This document shows positions 58,678 through 64,000 of a stretch of DNA of 64,000 bases, piece after piece. The notes beneath the pieces were generated by a model. The model did no database searches and was not told the origin of the DNA. It saw nothing but the letters and a program-made list of their open reading frames with translations. Positions within the stretch are counted from its first letter, which is position 1. Each line of letters begins with the position of its first letter. The position numbers and the translations under genes were made by a program. The DNA is from a candidate division WOR-1 bacterium RIFOXYB2_FULL_45_9. GTDB lineage: Bacteria > Margulisbacteria > WOR-1 > O2-12-FULL-45-9 > XYB2-FULL-48-7. The DNA is taken from NCBI GenBank assembly GCA_001771575.1, contig MEUD01000001.1:1117277-1181276 (forward strand), given 5' to 3'.

Positions 58678-59322
58678 TTAACTCCGCCAGAATTTCTCAA
58701 CTTCCTGGATCGTCTTTATCCCTTTTTTCTCCAGCAGTTCGACCAGCTTTAACCAGATCTCGCCGGTAATCTCCACATCCGCCCCCGCTCGATGCAGGAT
58801 CGGAGTGGGAATCCGGAAATGTTCGGCAACTTTTGATAATTTATACGAATATAGCCCGGGGATTAGCTTTCGGGCAAGCTTTAACGTGCAGATGAGCGGG
58901 TTCTCAAGCCGCGGCTTAAACATGGTTTGCGCGTGATGGTTGATAAAAGGGATGTCAAATTCAACATTGTGAACTACTAAAGGATCTCCACCCACGAACT
59001 TAAAAAACGCTTCAAGAGCCGCCCCTTTTTCGACGCCGCCGTCATGCAATTCCTGGCTGATCCCGGTCAGGTTAACGATCAAATCGGGAAGCAGTTGGTG
59101 GGTATTGATCAACACGTTCAGGCTCTCGCCAACCTTGCCGTGTTCCAGCCTGGCCGCCGCGATTTCGATGATCTCGCTCGTTTGATATTCGAGCCCGGTG
59201 GTCTCTATGTCGATCACACAACAACGCTGGTCGGCCAAACCAAGCGACTTTTCTTTGGCATGCCGAAGAAAAGGGAATTTTTCGGCCAGCGTTTCAAATT
59301 CACCGCTTCGGTGGTTTTCCAT
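58678..59322 (-). CDS. DnaQ-like 3'-5' exonuclease
   Basis: A protein of 214 residues. DEDDh motifs: Exo I VIDIETTGLEYQTSEIIEIA, Exo II VVHNVEFDIPFIN, Exo III HRAGADVEITGEI. It is a stand-alone exonuclease related to the epsilon subunit of DNA polymerase III. Whether it is the proofreading subunit is unclear. The ATG is eight bases after a TATAAT box on the minus strand, so it is short-leadered. Confidence 0.93.
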   Translation of the reverse strand: MENHRSGEFETLAEKFPFLRHAKEKSLGLADQRCCVIDIETTGLEYQTSEIIEIAAARLEHGKVGESLNVLINTHQLLPDLIVNLTGISQELHDGGVEKGAALEAFFKFVGGDPLVVHNVEFDIPFINHHAQTMFKPRLENPLICTLKLARKLIPGLYSYKLSKVAEHFRIPTPILHRAGADVEITGEIWLKLVELLEKKGIKTIQEVEKFWRS

Positions 59323-59330
59323 TATCCCTT

Positions 59331-59336
59331 ATTATA
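59331..59336 (-). promoter_or_regulatory. -10 box of the dnaQ-like gene
   Basis: TATAAT (minus strand), eight bases before ATG 59322. The bases between contain AAGGG but at too short a distance. Confidence 0.5.
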
Positions 59337-59351
59337 CTATTTAATTGCTAT

Positions 59352-59380
59352 TTGACACCGGTCTCTTTTTCTTTTATCCT
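59352..59380 (+). promoter_or_regulatory. Leaderless-type promoter of the 59389 gene
   Basis: TTGACA (59352-59357), 17 bases, TATCCT (59375-59380), then eight bases to the ATG. No ribosome site is present. Confidence 0.6.
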
Positions 59381-59388
59381 AATTATCA

Positions 59389-60186
59389 ATGAAGAAAATA
59401 TTAGTTCTCGCCCTGCTGGTTTTGCTGGTCTCACCGGCCGTCCTGGCCGAAGTCTTCCTCCCGCCACTGGTTAAACAACCGGAGCCCCTCCCGCTAAAAG
59501 AAAAGCAGTCTCGCCTTGATTTTCTGCGCAAAGAGATCAACCGTCTCTCCGGCCAGGTTCGCCGGGTCAGCCGGAGCAAGCGCCAGCCGATCGTCGATAA
59601 AATGAACGCGTATCAAAACGAGATCGACCAGCTGTTGCGCGTCCCTCCACCTCCGCCCTTTTCCACCGCCGGCAACGCTTCTCCTGCGGAAGAACCTCCG
59701 CCACCACCGCCGCCGCCAAGGATCGAAGCCCTTAAAAAGCTCCGTCGGGAGGTCTTTATGCCACGCAATCCTCAACTGGGACTCGCCTTCGGCCTGCTCG
59801 CCGGGATCCCCGCGGCCAGGGCTGAAGCGACCTTTTTTGAGCCGTTCCATGTCATCTCATCCAGCGGGCGCCTTTTTGCCGCCTACGCTTCAGGGCTCGA
59901 CAGCGAAAACAATTTCAGGAAAAGCCTCTTCCTTGGTCTTGACGGGATCTATCGCTTAAATCAACCATATGAGCCGGGATGGCACCATTATCTTGGAGCC
60001 GGAGCAAACTTTACCTTGCTGACCACCGGCAGAACGCTGGGGTCGCTTGGCGGGGGATTGTTTGTCGGCACGGAGATCGGCTTTTTGGATGGGGCGGTAT
60101 TTCTTGAGGCGGGGCTTGGACTCATTCGGACCGGGTTTGGGCCAAGGCATAGCGGAGGATCGCTGATGGTCGGCTGGCGCGGCTAA
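59389..60186 (+). CDS. Secreted protein with Pro-rich linker and barrel-like end
   Basis: A protein of 265 residues. Signal peptide 1-20 (ILVLALLVLLVSPAVLA). Charged helix at about 35-80 (SRLDFLRKEINRLSGQVRRV). Poly-proline linker (EEPPPPPPPPRIEAL). From 120 on there are Gly/aromatic strands (QLGLAFGLLAGIPA, HYLGAGANFTLLTTGRTLGS, GGSLMVGWRG) ending with the last residue in a strand, as small outer-membrane barrels do. The function is unknown. The end overlaps the helicase gene by four bases, tail to tail. Confidence 0.65.
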   Translation: MKKILVLALLVLLVSPAVLAEVFLPPLVKQPEPLPLKEKQSRLDFLRKEINRLSGQVRRVSRSKRQPIVDKMNAYQNEIDQLLRVPPPPPFSTAGNASPAEEPPPPPPPPRIEALKKLRREVFMPRNPQLGLAFGLLAGIPAARAEATFFEPFHVISSSGRLFAAYASGLDSENNFRKSLFLGLDGIYRLNQPYEPGWHHYLGAGANFTLLTTGRTLGSLGGGLFVGTEIGFLDGAVFLEAGLGLIRTGFGPRHSGGSLMVGWRG

Positions 60187-62306
60187 CCGCCCATCAACTC
60201 GGAAATATCGATCGCCTCAAAATTATCCCGTTTGTCTTGAACCTTGACCTCGCGATAGTCGCTTAAGTCGATAACCTCTTCGTTCTTTTCTTCCCACCCG
60301 CTCCCCGGCCAGCTGGACCGCTTTTCTTCTTCCACCGCCCATTTTTCATAATACCCCTCCGGGATCTCTTCCAGGAACCGGGATTCCTTGAGGATCACTT
60401 CTCCTTCGTAGCCGGAATAAACTAACGGGTAAGTCAGGTAGAGATTGTCCTTAGCCCTGGTCACCGCGACATAGAACAGGCGCCGCTCTTCTTCCATCTC
60501 TTCGTCTTTGTTAAACGAAAGGTACGAGGGGAAACGCCCATCAGCCAGCCAGACTACGAAAACCGTTTTCCATTCCAACCCTTTGGCTTGATGGACGGAA
60601 GAAAGAACGCACGCTTCCTTTTCTACCTCACCGCCGTCAACGATCGTCTCTGATTCGATCCCCGACACCAGCGCCAATGAACTTAATAGGTCCTCCAAAG
60701 ATTTAAATTGGGTAGCATAGCTCCCCAACTGTTCCAGGTCTTCCAGCCTCTCGCGGAAATTAGCGTATTGTCCCTTAATGTACTCGGCATAATTAGAGCC
60801 GGCGATGATCTTGATCATTTCCGCGGGGGAGTCGATCTTGTCCTGCAGGTCGCGCAGGGTTTGCTGAAAGATCTTAAAGTCCCTTTGGGCCGCCGCCGGG
60901 ACCAACCCGACCGACTGCTCGGCGGTGATCGCCGCCACCGCGTCAATCGTCTGGCTGATGTGCTGAAATACTTTTTCCGCGGTCCGGGGGCCAACCTTCG
61001 GCAGAAGCTTCAAGATCCTGGTCCAGGAGATTTCATCCTTGGGATTATGGAAGATCTTTAAAAATGCGAGGACGTCCTTGATATGGGCTTCTTCAAAAAA
61101 GCGGATCCCGGAGCGGACCTCGAACGGGATTCCCCGTTTGGTCAGCTCCATCTGGATCTCCATCGATTGGTAGTGCGATCTGTAGAGGACCGCCATTCCA
61201 TTGAGCGAGTCCCCTTCGTCGCGGAGCTCCAGCATCCTTTGGGCGATAAAAGAAGCCTGAGAAAAAACATTAATTAATGGAACGACGGCCGGCTTCTCGC
61301 CGTTTGGCCGATTGGCCTTAAGCCGCTTGTCAAACTTTTCTTTCGCCAGGCTGATCGAGGCATTGGCGATCATCAGGATCTCGGGGGTTGAGCGGTGGTT
61401 GACTTCCAACATATGGACGACAGCGTCCGGATAGACCTTGGGAAAGTTAATGATATTCTTAAAATGGGCCCCCCGAAAGCTATAGATCGATTGGCTGTCA
61501 TCACCCACCACCATTATATTGCGATGCTCCCTGGCAATAACATCCATGATCTTCGCCTGAAGGTGGTTGGTATCCTGGTATTCGTCTACCAGCAAATGAA
61601 GAAACTTGCCGGCGTATCTTTTGGCGACCTCATCGTGTTCGGCCAGCAATTTCCACCAATTGAAAAGCAGGTCGTCAAAGTCCATGAGGTTGCTTTTTCG
61701 TTTATGCTGGTTGTACATTTTATAAACCTGCTCGATCTCTTCGGTTTGCGGCTCAAACTGGGCATAGTTGCGCGCGATGACATCGGGGACCTGGCGGCCG
61801 GTATTGACGGCGAGGCCGAACAGTCCTGCCAGGCTGTCTCCCTTGGGAAAACGCTTCGCCTTGGTATCAATGCCGCAGTCGGCGACGCAGTTGTCGATCA
61901 GGTCTTTAGCGTCCGCTCGGTCCAGGATCGTAAAGTTTGATTCATAGCCGATCAGTTTGGCGTGGCGGCGCAAGATCATGTTCCCAACGTGATGAAATGT
62001 CCCGCCGCAAAGCTCCCTGATGTCCAGCTTTAAAAGCGACTCAACCCTGGAGACCATCTCCCGGGCCGCTTTGTTGGTAAAGGTGACCAGCATGATCCGA
62101 TCGAGCGGCACCCCTGATTCCACCAGATAGGCGACACGGTAGGTGATGGTCCGGGTCTTCCCCGATCCAGCGCCGGCGATCACCAGCATCGGCCCGCCGG
62201 GGGCGGTGACGATCGGGAGCTGTTCTTCGGTCAGCTCCTTTTGGTAGTTGATCTGGTAGTTCCTGGCCGCGCCAAAATAATTCTTTAATACGTACTTATG
62301 TTCCAT
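60183..62306 (-). CDS. UvrD/PcrA-family superfamily 1 helicase
   Basis: A protein of 707 residues. Motifs: Q-motif ELTEEQLPIV, Walker A VIAGAGSGKTRTITYRVAYL, Ia FTNKAAREM, II LVDEYQDTNHLQA, III VGDDSQSIYSFRGA, IV LEVNHRSTPEIL, V SSVHQAKGLEWKTVFVV and VI EERRLFYVAVTRAKDNLYL. It is a 3'-5' DNA helicase of repair and replication. The start is ATG 62306, because the earlier ATG at 62318 overlaps the -10 box. Its leader would be about four bases. Confidence 0.95.
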   Translation of the reverse strand: MEHKYVLKNYFGAARNYQINYQKELTEEQLPIVTAPGGPMLVIAGAGSGKTRTITYRVAYLVESGVPLDRIMLVTFTNKAAREMVSRVESLLKLDIRELCGGTFHHVGNMILRRHAKLIGYESNFTILDRADAKDLIDNCVADCGIDTKAKRFPKGDSLAGLFGLAVNTGRQVPDVIARNYAQFEPQTEEIEQVYKMYNQHKRKSNLMDFDDLLFNWWKLLAEHDEVAKRYAGKFLHLLVDEYQDTNHLQAKIMDVIAREHRNIMVVGDDSQSIYSFRGAHFKNIINFPKVYPDAVVHMLEVNHRSTPEILMIANASISLAKEKFDKRLKANRPNGEKPAVVPLINVFSQASFIAQRMLELRDEGDSLNGMAVLYRSHYQSMEIQMELTKRGIPFEVRSGIRFFEEAHIKDVLAFLKIFHNPKDEISWTRILKLLPKVGPRTAEKVFQHISQTIDAVAAITAEQSVGLVPAAAQRDFKIFQQTLRDLQDKIDSPAEMIKIIAGSNYAEYIKGQYANFRERLEDLEQLGSYATQFKSLEDLLSSLALVSGIESETIVDGGEVEKEACVLSSVHQAKGLEWKTVFVVWLADGRFPSYLSFNKDEEMEEERRLFYVAVTRAKDNLYLTYPLVYSGYEGEVILKESRFLEEIPEGYYEKWAVEEEKRSSWPGSGWEEKNEEVIDLSDYREVKVQDKRDNFEAIDISELMGG

Positions 62307-62316
62307 GGGAATCGGC

Positions 62317-62345
62317 ATTATAACAAATTGGTTGAAATTTCCCAA
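62317..62345 (-). promoter_or_regulatory. Promoter of the helicase gene
   Basis: TTGGGA (62345-62340), 17 bases, TGT joined to TATAAT (62322-62317), then ten bases to ATG 62306. Confidence 0.6.
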
Positions 62346-62379
62346 ATGGCTGACGGATAACCATCTGGAGGCAAATTAT

Positions 62380-63693
62380 ATGTCAATAGTTGTAGTTAAG
62401 CGGGTCACTGTTAACGGCTGTCAGGTCCGGGCCTTGCCAAGATCGATCGACTTTCGCAATAAAAATATGACCGGCGTCCGCTGTGAAACAAACAGAGGCG
62501 AGGTTAGCCTCCGTCTTAGGGATTTCGACGGTGTCCCCTTGGTGCCATCGCTTGACCCGGGGGCATTCAGCCAAACTTTTGTTTGCGGCCCTGTCCTGGA
62601 GAGGGCTGAAAAAGTGATCTCAAACGTGCCGGCAATCCGGTCGCGGCTTTTTCCAATGCCGTCCGCAAAGATTGATTTTGCCAATCTTCCATTCGGGCTC
62701 AACGCTTCCGACGTTATGTTTGTCGCTCAAATAAAAAAAGGCGGGGAGTGGCGCTCCGTCCCAATCAATTCCTCTCTTTTCCCTTTTCAGGACCTCTCAT
62801 TGAGCCCGGCGGCGCAGGTCATTCATTACGGGCAAACCGGCTTTGAGGGCGGGAAGGCCTATCGCTCATCCAAGGGAAGGATCGTCTCCTTCCGTCTGGA
62901 AGAGAACGCCAAAAGACACGCCAGGACTTCCGCCAGGATCGCACTGACACCGATCCCGGCTGATTATTATCTGGAGGCGATTAAAGCGACTGTCTTGGCC
63001 AACAAACACCTACTCGCCCCTCCGGGATTGGGAGCGGCGCTGTATCTTAGGCCGACCCACTTTGGAAGCGGCCCGCAACTAGGGGTTGCCCCCGCTCCGG
63101 TCGAAACCTTCATGGTTTTTGTCAGCCCGGTCGGGCCGTATTTCAAGGGAGGTTTTACCGGGAAACCAATGCTCGTGGAAGAAAACTACCGGCGATCCGC
63201 CCCCGGCCTGATGGGAGACGTTAAGGTCGGCGGCAATTACGCCGGAAGCCTCCTCCCCGGCACACGGGCCAAAGCGAATGATTTTGCTGAAGTTATTTAT
63301 CTTGACGCAATGACCGGCAAAAATGTTGAAGAAGTCGGGGCCGCCAACGCCTTTTTTGTCGTCAATGGGGTATTATACACGCCAAAACTGACCGGGACGA
63401 TCCTCCCCGGCATTACCCGCGATAGCATTATCACCCTGGCCAGGGATATGGGAATTAAAGTGGTAGACGATCAGCCCTTGCCGCTTAAGTTCGCGCTTAA
63501 GGCGGATGAGGCATTTTGCACCGGCACCGCGGCCGTGGTCACCCCTGTCGGCTCAATTGCCAAAGGGGGGAAGAAAACAACTTTTAATAATGGAGAGGTT
63601 GGCCCGCTGACCCAAACCCTATACGAAACTCTGGTGGGAATTCAAGAAGAGAGGATCCCCGATCCTTATGGCTGGGTATACGTCATCGGCTAA
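62380..63693 (+). CDS. ilvE: Branched-chain amino acid aminotransferase with N-terminal extension
   Basis: A protein of 437 residues against about 330-360 usually. The class IV aminotransferase core starts near residue 95 (KIDFANLPFGLNASDVMFVA) and has QVIHYGQTGFEGGKAYR, LYLRPTHFGSG, the PLP lysine in GDVKVGGNYAGSL, and FCTGTAAVVTPVG. It adds or removes the amino group of Val, Leu and Ile, completing the pathway of ilvB-N-C-D. The first about 90 residues have no known fold. ATG 62380 follows GGAGG, and a frame from 62305 overlaps the promoter. Confidence 0.95.
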   Translation: MSIVVVKRVTVNGCQVRALPRSIDFRNKNMTGVRCETNRGEVSLRLRDFDGVPLVPSLDPGAFSQTFVCGPVLERAEKVISNVPAIRSRLFPMPSAKIDFANLPFGLNASDVMFVAQIKKGGEWRSVPINSSLFPFQDLSLSPAAQVIHYGQTGFEGGKAYRSSKGRIVSFRLEENAKRHARTSARIALTPIPADYYLEAIKATVLANKHLLAPPGLGAALYLRPTHFGSGPQLGVAPAPVETFMVFVSPVGPYFKGGFTGKPMLVEENYRRSAPGLMGDVKVGGNYAGSLLPGTRAKANDFAEVIYLDAMTGKNVEEVGAANAFFVVNGVLYTPKLTGTILPGITRDSIITLARDMGIKVVDDQPLPLKFALKADEAFCTGTAAVVTPVGSIAKGGKKTTFNNGEVGPLTQTLYETLVGIQEERIPDPYGWVYVIG

Positions 63694-63696
63694 AGC

Positions 63697-63710
63697 GTTC
63701 CACGTGGAAC
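63697..63710. promoter_or_regulatory. parS-like perfect palindrome
   Basis: GTTCCACGTGGAAC, between the convergent ilvE and nadC stops. It matches the core of the ParB (Spo0J) binding site at 12 of 14 positions of GTTTCACGTGAAAC, and B. subtilis sites include GTTCCACGTGAAAC. Confidence 0.55.
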
Positions 63711-63717
63711 TATTAGG

Positions 63718-64000
63718 CTAGTCTATCTTGAGGTTGACGTCCAGGGCTTTGGCCGAATGAGTGAGGGCGCCAACGGAGATGTAATCAACGCCTGTTTTGG
63801 CGATCCCTCGAATATTCCGCAGACCTATGCCGCCCGATGCCTCGGTCTCGATCCGCGCCTGCTTACACAACGCCACCGATTTTTTCAACTCCGCCAGGCC
63901 CATGTTGTCCAACAATATCCTGTCGGCCCCGGCCTCTATGGCCCCCCTAACTTCCGTTAGCGACCCGGCCTCGACCTCGACCTTCCTTTTTCCATAAAAT
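63718..64000 (-). CDS. nadC: Quinolinate phosphoribosyltransferase, C-terminal part (5' end outside window)
   Basis: The frame is open to the window edge. Visible motifs: KRKVEVEAGSLTEVRGAI, AGADRILLDNMGLAELKKSV, IETEASGGIGLRNIRGIAKT and VDYISVGALTHSAKALDVNL, which are the phosphate-binding and barrel-end blocks of NadC. It makes nicotinate mononucleotide for NAD. Confidence 0.95.
   Translation of the reverse strand, partial: FYGKRKVEVEAGSLTEVRGAIEAGADRILLDNMGLAELKKSVALCKQARIETEASGGIGLRNIRGIAKTGVDYISVGALTHSAKALDVNLKID

Overview
The window is a contiguous piece of a bacterial chromosome with mid-range GC content and very tight gene packing. Many stop and start codons overlap as ATGA or TAATG. 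Gene content points to a diderm, anaerobic, uncultured-type lineage: a GH94 phosphorylase, hybrid cluster protein with a ferredoxin partner, type IV-like pseudopilins, FlgD-like C-terminal modules on secreted proteins, and a YlqD/KhpA-type rpsP operon. The style resembles WOR-1/Margulisbacteria (Saganbacteria)-like genomes, but this is a guess from style and no marker-gene phylogeny was possible.

Layout. 1-7.8 kb: end of a GH94 gene, secreted proteins, and a four-gene minus-strand operon (lipoprotein with a phosphatase-like fragment, helical plus barrel-like protein, membrane-anchored Ser/Thr kinase, Asp/Val-repeat protein), then a bactofilin-like membrane protein with a frameshifted small partner. 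7.8-15 kb: comM/yifB-yraN, HU, and the operon rpsP-khpA-ylqD-trmD-RNA methyltransferase-rplS-lepB-rnhB, then aroC. 15-24.4 kb: a PAS protein and the branched-chain amino acid genes ilvD, ilvB, ilvN, ilvC, split by about 2.3 kb of accessory DNA. That DNA holds an ORF6N gene, a second diverged ilvD tail, a secreted orphan, and a HEPN-MNT pair whose first codons copy the start of ilvB. 24.4-35 kb: histidine kinase, metalloprotease, cyclophilin, dxr, a second kinase, thrS-infC-rpmI-rplT, a bifunctional nuclease, pseudopilins and panC. 35-48.6 kb: a 33-residue YbbR-like membrane peptide, topA, mutL, aroA, a PHP phosphoesterase, hisD, sugar-nucleotide genes, a C-terminal protease, an EnvC-like peptidase and a very short uvrC. 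48.6-54 kb: rpsF-ssb-ssb-rpsR-rplI, ychF and metK. 54-57.4 kb: ferredoxin and a nonsense-interrupted hcp, tRNA-Glu and an AT-rich orphan. 57.4-64 kb: lipoprotein, DnaQ-like exonuclease, UvrD-type helicase, ilvE and the start-truncated nadC.

The broadest pattern is in the promoters. At many transcription-unit starts a -10 box, often the extended TGnTANNNT form, lies 6-8 bases before the ATG, so the predicted transcript begins at or next to the start codon with no ribosome binding site (leaderless mRNA). Genes inside operons, and ribosomal-protein, topA, metK and HU units, instead carry GGAGG-type sites.

The strongest oddities are: the duplicated, diverged ilvD tail and ilvB head around the ORF6N and HEPN-MNT genes; the single in-frame TAA in an otherwise conserved hcp; an AUU start on infC with its own promoter inside thrS; a compact UvrC; and perfect or near-perfect parS-like palindromes at 63.7 and 41.95 kb.
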